This document shows, one piece after another, positions 43,245 through 53,000 of a stretch of 64,000 bases of DNA (the stretch's first letter is position 1; each line of letters begins with the position of its first letter). Origin of the DNA: Streptomyces sp. NBC_01306 (GTDB taxonomy: Bacteria; Actinomycetota; Actinomycetes; Streptomycetales; Streptomycetaceae); NCBI RefSeq assembly GCF_026340465.1, contig NZ_JAPEPC010000001.1:3622001-3686000 (forward strand). The letters run 5' to 3'. The notes under the pieces are model-generated. The model ran no database searches, was not told the DNA's origin, and saw only the letters and a list, made by a program, of their open reading frames with translations. A program made the position numbers and the translations under genes.

Positions 43245-43455
43245 GCCACCCCCTTGAGGTCGCGGACGGTCACGGCGGACGCTCCCGTCGGAGGAACGCA
43301 GCCTCCACCTGAATACCGGAGGGCGGACTGCGGCAAACGCGGTTCCAGCAGAATGTCACATGTCGGCAACGCGCTGTAGCGCCAAGTCGACAAATGTGCG
43401 CCGGAAAGAGGGGGTGTGGGGCATTTCTTCTTCGGGCGAGGGTCACCCGTACCGG

Positions 43456-44424
43456 TTACGCCTCGATCCGGTTTGCGGATCGGAGCCGGGCGAAGCTTCT
43501 GGCCAGCAGTCTTGATACGTGCATCTGGGAGACGCCCAGCTCCTGGCTGATCTGTGACTGCGTCAGATTGCTGTAGTAGCGCAGCATCAGGATCCGCTGC
43601 TCCCGCTCGGGCAGCTGGACGAGCAGATGCCGGACCAGGTCGCGGTGTTCGACTCCGGCCAGTGCCGGGTCCTCGTAACCGAGGCGGTCGAGCAGTCCCG
43701 GCAGCCCGTCGCCCTCCTGGGCGGCCTCCAGCGACTGTGCGTGGTACGAGCGGCCCGCCTCGATGCAGGACAGGACGTCCTCCTCGCTGATGCGCAGCCG
43801 CTCGGCGATCTCCGCCGTCGTGGGGGACCGGCCGTGCATCGTCGTGAGGTCCTCGGTGGCCCCGGTGACCTGCACCCAGAGCTCGTGCAGCCGCCGGGGG
43901 ACGTGGACGGTCCGTACGTTGTCGCGGAAGTAGCGCTTGATCTCGCCGACGACGGTCGGCATCGCGAAGGTCGGGAACTGCACCCCGCGCTCCGGATCGA
44001 ACCGGTCGATGGCGTTGATGAGCCCGATCGTGCCGACCTGGACGACGTCCTCCATCGGCTCGTTGCGGCTGCGGAACCGGGCGGCGGCGTACCGGACCAG
44101 CGGCAGATTCGCCTCGATCAGTGCCGCGCGCACCCTGGTGTGCTCGGCGCTGCCCGGCTCGACCCCCTTGAGCTGGGCGAACAGTACCTGGGTCAGCGCC
44201 CGGGTGTCCGCACCGCGGGTCTTGGCGGGCGGCGGACTCTCCTCGACCGGCGCCTGGCCGGCCTGGGGCTGACTGGTCTGGGCTTGACTGGTCCGGGCTT
44301 GGCCGTTCTGGGCTTGATCGCTCTGGGCTTGACCGTTCTGGGGCTGGCTGGTCTGCGTCTGGCTGGTCTGGGACAGGGCGGTCTGGGGCGGTACTTCAGG
44401 CGCAGTACTGGCCGGCACGGTCAC
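43456..44424 (-). CDS. sigF: Late sporulation sigma factor SigF
   Basis: 322 residues. SigB/F/G-type sigma factor: NLPLVRYAAARFRSRNEPMED, VQVGTIGLINAIDRFDPERG, RYFRDNVRTVHVPRRLHEL, LPEREQRILMLRYYSNLTQSQ and VSQMHVSRLLARSFARLRS, ending SANRIEA. The N-terminal 75 residues are a Gln/Ser/Thr/Ala pentapeptide repeat not needed for sigma function. In Streptomyces, SigF drives late spore maturation genes in prespores. GTG 44424 with AAAGGGG upstream. Lies 211 bases before sigN. Confidence 0.87.
   Translation of the reverse strand: MTVPASTAPEVPPQTALSQTSQTQTSQPQNGQAQSDQAQNGQARTSQAQTSQPQAGQAPVEESPPPAKTRGADTRALTQVLFAQLKGVEPGSAEHTRVRAALIEANLPLVRYAAARFRSRNEPMEDVVQVGTIGLINAIDRFDPERGVQFPTFAMPTVVGEIKRYFRDNVRTVHVPRRLHELWVQVTGATEDLTTMHGRSPTTAEIAERLRISEEDVLSCIEAGRSYHAQSLEAAQEGDGLPGLLDRLGYEDPALAGVEHRDLVRHLLVQLPEREQRILMLRYYSNLTQSQISQELGVSQMHVSRLLARSFARLRSANRIEA
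44255..44375 (-). repeat. 15-base tandem repeat in the sigF N-terminus
   Basis: Seven to eight degenerate copies of a 15-base unit (plus strand TGGTCTGGGCTTGAC type) encoding five-residue QAQTS/QAQNG units at about residues 17-57 of SigF. Confidence 0.8.
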
Positions 44425-44516
44425 GCCACCCCTTTGTCGTCGACTTTTTGGTCAACTCATCCGTCAAAAGCGGTCATAGCATCACAAGACATGTGCACTG
44501 TGTGCAAGCACCTCAT

Positions 44517-44533
44517 AACGTCGTGTTGACGTT
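44517..44533 (-). promoter_or_regulatory. Inverted repeat upstream of sigF
   Basis: AACGTC-GTGTT-GACGTT: perfect 6-bp arms with a 5-base spacer, 93-109 bases before the sigF start, in an AT-richer island (44425-44560). A candidate developmental-regulator site; no regulator can be named from sequence. Confidence 0.4.
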
Positions 44534-44567
44534 AAAATGGGCTCTAAACCGGTCTAAACGACAGAAA

Positions 44568-44593
44568 GCCCCCCATCAGAAATGATGGAGGGC
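44568..44593 (-). terminator. Hairpin terminator of the Dabb gene
   Basis: On the minus strand, GCCCTCCATCA-TTTC-TGATGGGGGGC followed by TTTC: 11-bp arms with one G-T pair, about 50 bases after the Dabb stop and before the sigF promoter region. Confidence 0.75.
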
Positions 44594-44644
44594 CGTACGC
44601 CCGAACGGCTCGGGCGGGGGCTCAGGGGTGGTGCGGGGATTGGT

Positions 44645-44938
44645 TCAGAAGGGGTAGTCGGCGATCACCCAGGTGGCGAACTCGCTCCACTGCCCGACGG
44701 CCGCCTGGTGGGCGGGGTGCTCAAGGTAGCGCTTCAGTGCGTCGGCGTCCTGGACGGCCGAGTTGATCGCGAAGTCGTAGGCGATGGGCCGGTCGCTGAT
44801 GTTCCAGGCGCACTCCCAGAACTCCGTCTCCGGGATCAGCCCGCCGAGCTCCGCGAACGCTTCGGCGCCGGCGACGACCCGGGGCTCGTCACGTGAGACG
44901 CCCTCGTTGAGCTTGAAGAGGACCAGGTGGCGGATCAA
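44645..44938 (-). CDS. Dabb (stress-responsive alpha/beta barrel) domain protein
   Basis: 97 residues. Single Dabb domain, dimeric ferredoxin-like barrel: IRHLVLFKLNEGVSRDEPRV, WECAWNISDRPIAYDFAIN and LKRYLEHPAHQAAVGQW. Homologues range from polyketide cyclases to stress proteins; no substrate is evident. It begins with TTG 44938, supported by AAGGAG at good distance; no ATG or GTG fits the conserved IRHLVLF start. Confidence 0.88.
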   Translation of the reverse strand: MIRHLVLFKLNEGVSRDEPRVVAGAEAFAELGGLIPETEFWECAWNISDRPIAYDFAINSAVQDADALKRYLEHPAHQAAVGQWSEFATWVIADYPF

Positions 44939-44969
44939 GGGACACTCCTTATGGAACGAATGTACGGGC

Positions 44970-45125
44970 TCAGCTCACCAGTTCGGTCATGAACTTACCG
45001 ACACTTTTCGCGGCGTTGGAGACCCCTTCGAACCCTACCTGTACGAGGTCGGCGGACCTGGCCGGCGAAGTAATGATCGTGTACAGCACAAAAACGACTG
45101 CTATATAGAGAATGATCTTCTTCAC
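44970..45125 (-). CDS. Short single-helix exported/membrane peptide
   Basis: 51 residues (53 if the GTG at 45131 is used). Translation of the minus strand begins VKKIILYIAVVFVLYTIITS, a lysine-led hydrophobic helix like an uncleaved signal anchor, followed by an amphipathic tail SADLVQVGFEGVSNAAKSVG and KFMTELVS. Codons at its start (ATT, TAT, ATA, GTT, TTT) are AT-rich for this genome, yet the frame has no stop and reads like a coherent protein. I recall similar short proteins in other actinomycetes but no function. It lies 31 bases upstream of the Dabb gene, same strand. Confidence 0.72.
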   Translation of the reverse strand: MKKIILYIAVVFVLYTIITSPARSADLVQVGFEGVSNAAKSVGKFMTELVS

Positions 45126-45131
45126 TGGCAC

Positions 45132-45450
45132 CGTTCGGCCCTGCTTCCCCTGAGGTCCCTGAGCAGTCGCGAGAGTCTAACCGGACGGGGCGCCCAGGGA
45201 TCAAGGGCCGATGGGCGGAGCGCTGTTGGCCGGAGCGTCTGTCATGGCAGCATCCACTCGCGGCATACCGGCCGCACCCGCCCGTGACATACGAGCCGCA
45301 CCCACTCACGGCATGCGGGAGGGACCCGCCCGCGGCATACGGCTCCCCACCAGGTGTGTGCGGTTCCGTCCGCCCGGGGATGTGCGCGGTGGGGCCGTAC
45401 GCGATGGGGCCGCGCCGCGCCGCGGGGGAGCCGAGTCCGGGCGGCGGCGG
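45132..45450. other. Gap between small membrane peptide and DUF4232 gene, with 24-base repeats
   Basis: 319 bases without a gene. At 45253-45348 there are four contiguous degenerate 24-base units, each ending in a GGCATACGGCC-like core. The rest holds the upstream region of the short peptide gene and the 3' flank of the DUF4232 gene. The plus-strand frame through the repeat gives an octapeptide repeat without a ribosome site, so I do not call it. Confidence 0.55.
45253..45348. repeat. 24-base degenerate tandem repeat x4
   Basis: Units start at 45253, 45277, 45301 and 45325, sharing the pattern CCC-x-CTCGCGGCATACGG with 60-75% identity, so this is an old duplication. Confidence 0.7.
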
Positions 45451-46068
45451 TTATTTTCCCGAACCGACAGGGTTGACGGTGATGGCGGGGGCGGACTGGC
45501 TGGCGGGGATGTTGATGTTCTGGGCGATGGTGTGCGAGTGGGTCTCGTTGGGCGGCGTGACCACCAGGCGGGTGAACGTGACGCCGGAGCCGCCGGAGTT
45601 GTTCGGCGGGTAGTTCAGGGTGAAGCGGGTCTCCTGGCCGGGCGCCACACTGACCGTGTGCGCGGTGAGATCGGTGCGGGTGGCGCTGATGGTGCCGTCG
45701 CGGCCCTTGAGGTCCACACCCGGGAAGCCGTGCATCGTGCAGACGGCGGCGCCGGTGTTCTTGAGGTTGACGATCAGCTGGCCCTCCGCCATGCCACCCG
45801 AGACGGTGAACCCCAGGTTCGCGGTCCGGCAGGCGCTCGGGATGTGCGCGGTTCCCGGCTGCGCGCCGGAGCCGGCCTTGCTGGAGACGTTGGTCCCCGT
45901 CCCGCTGGCGGCGGAGTCGGTCTTGGTCGAGCCGGCCTGGCTGCCGGAGCTGGTGGAACTCGAACCGGCGGGAGCGCCGGCGCTGTCGCTGCCCTTGTCG
46001 CAGGCCGTGAGCGAGAGCCCGGCGGCCACGGCGACGAGGGTGAGGACCGAGATCTTCTGAATGCGCAT
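45451..46068 (-). CDS. DUF4232 lipoprotein
   Basis: 205 residues. Lipoprotein signal peptide (ISVLTLVAVAAGLSLTAC; Cys at about 22), a Ser/Gly/Thr-rich linker (about 25-75), then DUF4232 (about 78-205): CRTANLGFTVSGGMAEGQ, NTGAAVCTMHGFPGVDL, SVAPGQETRFTLNYPP, with the two Cys that form the domain's disulfide. Common in Streptomyces, of unknown function. ATG 46068 with GGAG; the longer open frame would bury the signal peptide. Confidence 0.88.
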   Translation of the reverse strand: MRIQKISVLTLVAVAAGLSLTACDKGSDSAGAPAGSSSTSSGSQAGSTKTDSAASGTGTNVSSKAGSGAQPGTAHIPSACRTANLGFTVSGGMAEGQLIVNLKNTGAAVCTMHGFPGVDLKGRDGTISATRTDLTAHTVSVAPGQETRFTLNYPPNNSGGSGVTFTRLVVTPPNETHSHTIAQNINIPASQSAPAITVNPVGSGK

Positions 46069-46307
46069 CTGCTGCTCCGTAGGTTGGAAGGCTCGAAGTT
46101 CCCTGCCAGGCAGGCCGTTCTTCCTACTCCGATACGGATGGCACCGACCGGGTTCAGGGGATGGGCCGACCAAGACACTCCTGTGACACGGGAGTGCGCG
46201 GCCCGTGACACACGACGGAGATATGACGGGACATTTCCTGCTGTGCGGTCACCGGGCGAGCGGGGCGCCGATCCCGGAAGGCGCCGCCGGCCGCCGGTAT
46301 CCGTGGT

Positions 46308-47144
46308 TCAGGGTGAGGCCTCCCCCCGGTGTCCACCGGGCGCCGGGGACGAGGGCGGCTCGTGGCCCGGGGGTGTGGCGCGGGGTGCGGACAGGTGGGG
46401 TTCGCCCGCCGCATCGAGGTGTCGCCAGCGCACCGGGTCATGGGCATCGGCGCCGGGCCTGGCCGTGGGCAACGGGCAGTGATCGGCGCAGTCGAGGACG
46501 AGGCTCTCGTTGCCGCCCGGCTGGAACTCGTAATCGACCCGGCTGAGCCGCGACGGCACCCCCCGGTCGTCGAGCGCGCCGCGCAGCCGGTCCAACGCCG
46601 CATAGCGGCGGTCGCTGGTGTGCAGCACCACGGGGAAGAGCCGCACCTCCCGGCGGGCCACCCGGACCAGTTCGAGCAGCGCGCTCAGGTGGAATTCCTC
46701 GCTCAGCTGCGCCCCGTAGGAGAACAGCAGGTGCGAGCTGAGTACGAGGTCGAAGGAGCGGTCGGGGAAGGGAAGCCGGGGCAGTGCGCCTTCGACGTAG
46801 CGGTCCGGACGGGCCGCGATATCGGTGGCGAAGGCGCGTGCCGACCGGGTCCGCAGCTGTGTGTACCGCTCGGCGTCGCCGAACCAGTCCCACACGAAAC
46901 CCGACGCGTGGTCCGTCACGTACTGATGCTTGTGCTCGATCTCCCGCTGGGCCAGTTTCCCCAGCTGGTGACGGAGCGGACCGTACTGCGGGTCGACCGC
47001 GACGACGTCGGCGCCCCGCTCCCCCGCCTCGGCCGTGAAGCTCGCCGCCCCGCCCGGGCAGTCCAGGATGCGCAGGGCGAGGTCGTCGTCCGAGAGCGCG
47101 AACATCGCCCGGTACTCGTCGAAGGAACGTGCGCTGATCAGCAT
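46308..47144 (-). CDS. Class I SAM-dependent methyltransferase
   Basis: 278 residues. Rossmann methyltransferase: motif I ALRILDCPGGAASFTAEAG, motif II acidic residue in ADVVAVDPQYG, LPFPDRSFDLVLSSHLLF (motif IV) and VRVARREVRLFPVVLHTS. The last ~50 residues are Pro/His-rich and probably disordered. N, O or C methylation cannot be decided from sequence. ATG 47144 lies 4 bases after the SDR stop with GGGGGTGA upstream. Last gene of the operon, consistent with a tailoring role on the NRPS-derived product. Confidence 0.85.
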   Translation of the reverse strand: MLISARSFDEYRAMFALSDDDLALRILDCPGGAASFTAEAGERGADVVAVDPQYGPLRHQLGKLAQREIEHKHQYVTDHASGFVWDWFGDAERYTQLRTRSARAFATDIAARPDRYVEGALPRLPFPDRSFDLVLSSHLLFSYGAQLSEEFHLSALLELVRVARREVRLFPVVLHTSDRRYAALDRLRGALDDRGVPSRLSRVDYEFQPGGNESLVLDCADHCPLPTARPGADAHDPVRWRHLDAAGEPHLSAPRATPPGHEPPSSPAPGGHRGEASP

Positions 47145-47148
47145 CGCG

Positions 47149-47904
47149 TCACCCCCGGCCGATGTAGGGCATCGTCGTGGGCAGGACCGTGAGGAACTGC
47201 ACATTGGTGTCCAGCGGCATCGATGCCATCAGCAGCAGCGCCTCGGTGAAGCGCGCCACGGGGACGGTGGCCTCCACCGCCATCGTTCCGTCGGCCTGCA
47301 TCGCGGGCGGCTGTGGACTGCCGTCCACCGGGGCCACGTTGCCCACGTCGATCTGCCCGCAGGAGATGGTGTAGGGGCGGCCGTCCAGCGACAGGGCTCT
47401 GGTCAGACCGAGCACCGCGTGCTTGGCAGTGGTGTAGGCGATGGCGTTGGGGCGGGGTGAATGGGCGGACGGCGCACCGTTGTTGATGATGCGACCGCCT
47501 TGTGGGGTCTGGTCGCGCATGACGCGGAACGCCTCCTGCGCGCACAGGAACGTTCCGGTGACGGTGGTGTCCATCACCCGGCTCCAGTCCTCGAACGGCA
47601 CCTCCGTGACCGGCCTGCGCGGTACGGCCGCGCCCGCGTTGTTGAACAGCAGGTCCAGTCGGCCGAAGTGGCTGCGTACCGTCCCGAAGAGCGCCGCGAC
47701 AGCGGTCGGGCTGCTGATGTCGGTGGGCACGGAGATCACCCGGTCCGGGCCGGCGCCCGACAGTTCGACGGTCTCTTCGAGCGCTTCCTCACGCCGGCCG
47801 GCCAGCGCGAGCGACCACCCCTGGTCCAGCAGAGCCAGCGCGGCGGCCCGTCCGAGGCCGCTGCCGCCACCGGTGACGACACCGATCTTGCCGTGGCCGG
47901 TCAC
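47149..47904 (-). CDS. Short-chain dehydrogenase/reductase
   Basis: 251 residues, classical SDR: cofactor motif VTGGGSGLGRAAAL at residues 10-23, NNAG (in LLFNNAGAAV), catalytic Ser in IINNGAPSAHS and Tyr-x-x-x-Lys in AYTTAKHAVLG. An Arg after the second strand (AGRREEALEE) suggests NADP(H). GTG 47904 overlaps the stop of the dioxygenase gene (GTGA), so they are translationally coupled. It may oxidise an alcohol introduced by one of the two dioxygenases, or reduce the aldehyde from the R domain. Confidence 0.87.
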   Translation of the reverse strand: MTGHGKIGVVTGGGSGLGRAAALALLDQGWSLALAGRREEALEETVELSGAGPDRVISVPTDISSPTAVAALFGTVRSHFGRLDLLFNNAGAAVPRRPVTEVPFEDWSRVMDTTVTGTFLCAQEAFRVMRDQTPQGGRIINNGAPSAHSPRPNAIAYTTAKHAVLGLTRALSLDGRPYTISCGQIDVGNVAPVDGSPQPPAMQADGTMAVEATVPVARFTEALLLMASMPLDTNVQFLTVLPTTMPYIGRG

Positions 47905-48740
47905 CGCTCGTTCATCCAGGCGCGCAGGATCCGGCGGGCCGGCGGGCCCGGTACGTCGATGTAGGGCGAACGGCCGTGCAGCACGCGGCTGTTGCGGATC
48001 ATCAGCAGATCGCCCGCGGCCAGCCGCAGCCCGAAGGCGATCTCCGGGCGGTAGAGCACCTCGTCCAGGTAGTCGAGGGCTTCGAGCCGGCGGGCGTCGA
48101 GGTTCGCGGACGCCCGTACCGTCCGGGTCTGGTAGTAGCAGCCGACGGTCCCGTCGTCCTGCGTGAACAGGATGGGGGTGACGAGGATCTGCCGGCCCGC
48201 GCGCCCGGTCCGGTCGAACGTCCACTCCTCCTTGAGCAGGGCCAGTACGTCCGGCCTTTCCCGCTGGATGATGTCGTGGACGAGCCGCGCACTGGCCAGC
48301 TTGGTGTTGCCGCCGCCGTCAGCGGCCGGCTGGAGGCACAGCAGGACGAGCACGTCGCAGGTGTCGCAGTGGAAGCCGAGCTCAGTGGCACCGTCGCCGT
48401 CGCGGTCACGCAGAATCGTCCACAGGTCGCCATCGGCGTTCTGCGGTACGGCCCCGCCCACCTCGTCCAGGACGAACGACAGGCCGGTGATGAGGTCGGC
48501 GTCGTTCGCGTCCGGGGACATGAGGTTCTGGATCCGTGCGAAGCCCACGGCGTCCAGGCTCTCCCGGATGAACGAGCGCGTCGTCGCGCAGGCCGCCTCG
48601 CCCTCACCCCAGCGCCGGGCCAGCGAGTCGGTCCACAGCAGCCGGCGGTCCTCGTCGCTGATCGACAAGGACCACACGTCGCGTGCGGACTCCAGGTACT
48701 CGCTGGTCCAGCCGGTGCTGCCGGTCGCGGTGTTGGTCAT
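47901..48740 (-). CDS. TauD/TfdA-type Fe(II)/2-oxoglutarate dioxygenase
   Basis: 279 residues, double-stranded beta-helix oxygenase. The metal triad is intact: His124 and Asp126 in GFHCDTCD, and His255 in SRVLHGRSPY. Arg residues in RRILRAW near the C-terminus should bind 2-oxoglutarate. It is closest in style to clavaminate-synthase-like/TauD hydroxylases, which often act on amino acids. Because the Asp is present, hydroxylation (not halogenation) is expected. ATG 48740. Coupled to the SDR by GTGA, suggesting hydroxylation followed by oxidation. Confidence 0.87.
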   Translation of the reverse strand: MTNTATGSTGWTSEYLESARDVWSLSISDEDRRLLWTDSLARRWGEGEAACATTRSFIRESLDAVGFARIQNLMSPDANDADLITGLSFVLDEVGGAVPQNADGDLWTILRDRDGDGATELGFHCDTCDVLVLLCLQPAADGGGNTKLASARLVHDIIQRERPDVLALLKEEWTFDRTGRAGRQILVTPILFTQDDGTVGCYYQTRTVRASANLDARRLEALDYLDEVLYRPEIAFGLRLAAGDLLMIRNSRVLHGRSPYIDVPGPPARRILRAWMNER

Positions 48741-48775
48741 GACGTGATCAGTCCTTCCGGGAGTCGTGGGGGCGT

Positions 48776-50032
48776 TCACCGGGTGGCCGTGGCGACGGCC
48801 TTGTCCCACAGCCCGAGCGCCTCGCCGATCTGCGCGCCCGTGACGACCAGCGCCGGAAGCATCCGTACGACATTGCTGTGGACCCCGCAGGTGAGCAGCA
48901 GCAGTCCGAGATCGGCGGCGGCACGCTGGACGCGCTGGGCCGTCGCGGCGTCGGGGGAGCCGTCGGGCCGGCAGAACTCGTTGCCCAGCATCAGGCCCGC
49001 GCCCCGGACATCGGCGATGGCGGGGACATCGGCGGCGGTCCTGCGCAGGCCGTCCGCCAGCAGGCGTCCCTGTTCGGCGGCGTTCGCCACCAGGCCCTCG
49101 TCGCGGATGACATCGAGAGTGGCGAGCGCGGCGGCACAGGCCACGGCGTTTCCGCCGTAGGTACCGCCCTGCGATCCCGGCCAGGCCCGGCTCATCAGCT
49201 CGGTGGACGCGGCGATCGCGGACAACGGGAAGCCGCTGGCCAGGCCCTTGGCGGTGATCACCACATCCGGTACGAGACCGGGGGAGTGCTGGTGGGCCCA
49301 GAACGCTCCGGTCCGCCCGAAGCCGGACTGGATCTCGTCGGCCACCAGCAGGATCCCGTGCCGGTCCGCACGCTCCCGGAGCCCGGCCAGGAAGCTCGGT
49401 GGGGCAGGCACGAAACCGCCCTCGCCCAGGACCGGTTCGATGAACATCGCGGCGGTTTCGGCGGGTGCGCTGACCGTGGCCAGCACATGGTCGAGACCGC
49501 GCAGCGCGTGCTCGACGGCCTCCTCATCACTCATCGAGAGCCGGAAGGCGTACGGGAAGGGCGCCACCGCGACCCCCGGCATCAGCGGTCCGATTCCGGC
49601 GCGGAAGCGGGTGCCCGCGGTACTCATCGCCGCCGCGCCCATGGTGCGCCCGTGGAAGGACCCGTCGAACACGATCACGTTCTGCCTGCCGGTGGCCTGC
49701 CGGGCGAGCCGCAGTGCTGCCTCCACCGCCTCGCTGCCCGAGTTCAGATAGAACAGCGAGTCCAGGCCGGCGGGCAGCACCTCGCCCAGCCGCTCCGTCA
49801 GCGTGAGCAACTGGTCGTGCAGCACGGTCGTGTACTGCCCGTGGATCAGTTGGCCCGCCTGTCGTCGCACGGCTTCGACGACCCGGGGGTGGCAGTGCCC
49901 GGTGCTGGTCACGCCGACCCCGGCCGTGAAGTCGAGGTAGCGCCGGTCGTCGGCGTCGTAGAGGTACATCCCCTCCCCACGGGTGGCGATCACGGGGGTG
50001 GCCTGCTTCAGGACCGGGGAGAGCTGGGTCAT
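48776..50032 (-). CDS. Class III (omega) PLP-dependent aminotransferase
   Basis: 418 residues, acetylornithine/GABA-aminotransferase family, full length. Landmarks: DFTAGVGVTSTGHCHPRVV, FYLNSGSEAVEAALRLARQAT (phosphate-binding), FDGSFHGRTMGAAAMS, LVADEIQSGFGRTG (PLP-binding Asp) and the Schiff-base Lys in VVITAKGLASGFPL, then GSQGGTYGGNAVACAAAL. ATG 50032 with AGGAAG. Immediately downstream of the NRPS-like gene that ends in a reductase domain; in myxochelin biosynthesis such a pair (MxcG R domain plus MxcL) turns a released aldehyde into an amine, so the same role is inferred. It could instead make the amino-acid precursor. Confidence 0.9.
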   Translation of the reverse strand: MTQLSPVLKQATPVIATRGEGMYLYDADDRRYLDFTAGVGVTSTGHCHPRVVEAVRRQAGQLIHGQYTTVLHDQLLTLTERLGEVLPAGLDSLFYLNSGSEAVEAALRLARQATGRQNVIVFDGSFHGRTMGAAAMSTAGTRFRAGIGPLMPGVAVAPFPYAFRLSMSDEEAVEHALRGLDHVLATVSAPAETAAMFIEPVLGEGGFVPAPPSFLAGLRERADRHGILLVADEIQSGFGRTGAFWAHQHSPGLVPDVVITAKGLASGFPLSAIAASTELMSRAWPGSQGGTYGGNAVACAAALATLDVIRDEGLVANAAEQGRLLADGLRRTAADVPAIADVRGAGLMLGNEFCRPDGSPDAATAQRVQRAAADLGLLLLTCGVHSNVVRMLPALVVTGAQIGEALGLWDKAVATATR

Positions 50033-50085
50033 GGCTTCACTTCCTGGGGTGGGTCGGTGGGCAGGGTGGTGGTGCGGGCCGGCGG

Positions 50086-53000
50086 TCAGGGCCGGCCGGG
50101 GGAGGAACAGGGTGCTCCGGCGAGCGGCCCGGTTCCGTCGGGGGAGGCGGCGGCCGCCGGGAGGAAGCCGACGCCGGCCGCCCAGGACAGTGCGGCCGAC
50201 CACCAGCGGGCGGTCGGCTCGGCGAAGCGCACCCCGAGCCGGTCGAGCACCGCGTTGGTCCACGCGCTGTCGACGACGACGTTCCGGTCGGCGAGCTGTG
50301 ACCAGGCCGAGGCGATACCGGCCATGTCCGCATGGTGCCGCTCGGCGCGGGCCAGCGCCGTGGCGAACGTGGCGTCGTCCGTCAGCCGGACGGGATAGCC
50401 GTGGCGGGTCATCCACGTCACCAGGTCGTCGTGCGTGACGGTGTGCGGCGACTCGACGTGGTAGACGCCCGGTGCCGCGTACGGGTAGGTCGCGATCGCC
50501 GCGATCCCCTCCGCCACGGTGTCCACGTGGGAGAACTCGAACGTCGTCGACGGCCGGCTCGGCGCCGCACCGGCCAGTACGTAGCCGCGGACGGTCTGAT
50601 AGATCCGGTTGGCGGCGATGTTGTCCTGGAAGGCCCCGGTCCCGCTGTGCGCCGCGATGTGGCCGCTGCGGTGGATGTAGGCCTGGCGGCCGGACGCGGC
50701 CCAGGCACGCACGGTCTCCTCCGCCCCGAACTTCACCTTCTCGTACGGGGTCCGGAAGCTCTGGCCGATGTGGAGATCCGCCTCGCTGAACCGGCGTACG
50801 GGACCCTCCACGCTGCCCGCGACGGCCAGCGTGGAGATGTGGTGCAGCCGGGCCCCGGGAGCGTGGGCGTCGACCCAGTCGAGCAGCCGCCGCACCGCGC
50901 CGTTGTTGGTCCGCTCCAGTTCGGCGGGTGCCGCGACCAGCCGGACGTCCGCGGCGGCGTGCACGACGACACGGGCCGTACGGGCCTGTGCGAGACCGGC
51001 GGGAGAGAGGCCGAGGCCCTCCTGGGTGATGTCGCCGGCGACCACGTCGGCGCCGCCGAGCCGCCGGGCCGCATCGGCGTCGCTGCTCCCGCGCACCAGA
51101 CAGGTCACCCGGGCGCCGCGCCCGGCCAGTTCGGTGAGCAGGTGCCGGCCCAGATAGCCGGTCGCCCCGGTCAGCAGCACGGGCGCCGGCTCGCGCACCA
51201 CTCGCCAGCCGCCCCGGGACGGTTCGGCGCCCCGGTGCAGCAGTTGGCCGGAGGGGGACACCGTCGCTCTGACGTGAGGGGGAGCGCCGGTGCCCGCCGC
51301 ACCGGCCACCGCGTGGGAGAAGGCGGTGAAGATCCGCTCCGCGCTGTCGTGGGCCAACTGCGGCCAGGCGTACACCAGATCGGTCACCAGCCTGCCGTCG
51401 GTGATCCGGGCGGTGAGGCGGAGCCGGTAGAGCGAGTCGCCGCTGGGACAGCGGGCCGCGCCGGCCTGCTCGTCCGCCACCGACCAGCCCAGGGACGGGT
51501 CTTCGGGCAGCCGGAACGTGCCCAGGAAGTTGAACCCGGCCTCGGGGCGTACCCCTTCGACGTCCATCGGCAGCTGGGGTGCCCGCCGGACGAGGTCCTC
51601 GACATCGGGCACCCGCCGTGCGCCGTGCGCCGCGTCGATGGCCAGCCACTTGACGGCCGTGAACCAGCCCACCGTCTCCAGGTACTGCCCGTCGTCACTG
51701 CCGGTCTCCCGGCCGTGGGTCTCCACCTCCACCCCGAGCCTCCGCTGACCGCTCCAGGCCAGCGTGGCGTCGGCGAACGCCGAGAGCAGCACCGCTTCGA
51801 GATGCTGGGCCCGCCCGTGGCGCTCGACGAGGCGTCCGGTCGCCCGCTCGTCGAGACACCAGGTGAGGGCTGCCGGTTCGGTACCACCGGTGGCCTCGTC
51901 CACGGGAAGCCGGGGCGCGACGGGCGGGTGCACGGCGGTGGTCGGGGGCGTGGCGGCGGCCCACGCGTAGAAGTCGGCGGTCGGCGGGAGGGCGGCCGGC
52001 CGGCCGGACAGCGCGGCCCGGTAGGCGGTGGCGAGGTCGTCGAGCAGGATGCGCCACGACAGCCCGTCGACGACGAGGTGGTGGGCGAGCAGCGCGAGCC
52101 GGTCGTCCATGCCGGGCCCGCCGGAGAACAGATGCACCCTCAGCAGCCGTCCGGCTTCGGGGTCGAGGCTGCGGTGCAGCTCGGTGCAGACCGCGCCGAC
52201 CGTCTCGGGCACGGAGTCGGTGGCCCGCAGCCGGGAGTGGCTCACCGCGTCCACGTCGTCCCCGGGCCTGGTGCGCCCGGGACCGCCGGGGCCGAGCGTC
52301 CGGCGCAGCGCCGCATGGCGGTGCAGTACGGCCCGGACCGCCGCCGACAGGGCTCCGGCGTCCACACGTACCCGGCACCGCAGCAGCACGGACTGGTTCC
52401 AGTGCCGTGGTGCGTCGATGGGCTGTCGGAAGAACCAGTTCTGCGCGGGAGCGAGCCGGCCCCGCTCGGCGGTCGCGTCGGAACGCGGCCGCGGAAGACA
52501 CCGTGCGGACCCGGCCGCCGCCGCTGCCAGCCGGGCGGGGGTCGGGTTCTCGTAGAAATCCTCGAAAGCGACGCGGTGGCCGCGGCGGCGCAGAGCCGCG
52601 ATGGTGCGCATCGCGAGGATCGAGTCGCCGCCCAGGTCCAGTACGTCGGCGTGCTGGTCGACCAGGGGCAGGCCCAGCGCGTCCGCCCACAGCTTCGCGA
52701 TGGTGTGCGCCAGCGACGCCGTGGCCCGGTCGGTGTCTCCTGCCGGGGTGGCCGGTCCGGGGTGTGCCGTGCGCGCCCGGGACTGGATGAGGCCGGACAC
52801 GAGACTGCTCAGGCGGTCGCGGTCGAGCTTTCCGTTCGCCCCGAACGGAAGGTCAGGGACGGCGAGGATCGGCTGCGGGACGGAGTGGTCGGGCAACCGG
52901 TCGCACAGGTGCGAGCGGAGCGCGGCGAGCGCCTCGTCCTCGTCGCGATGGCCGGTCAGCCGTACGGCGGCCACCAGTTGGCTGCCCGCGGGGTTGGCGC

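Noticed and set aside
45253..45348. 24-base repeats considered as a CRISPR or an octapeptide-repeat gene
   Set aside because: No spacers; the plus-strand reading frame lacks a ribosome site and a coherent protein around the repeats.
46176..46196. CACTCC...GGAGTG hairpin as terminator of the biosynthetic operon
   Set aside because: Only a 6-bp stem with a 9-base loop, no T-tract, and more than 100 bases after the last stop codon; too weak to call.
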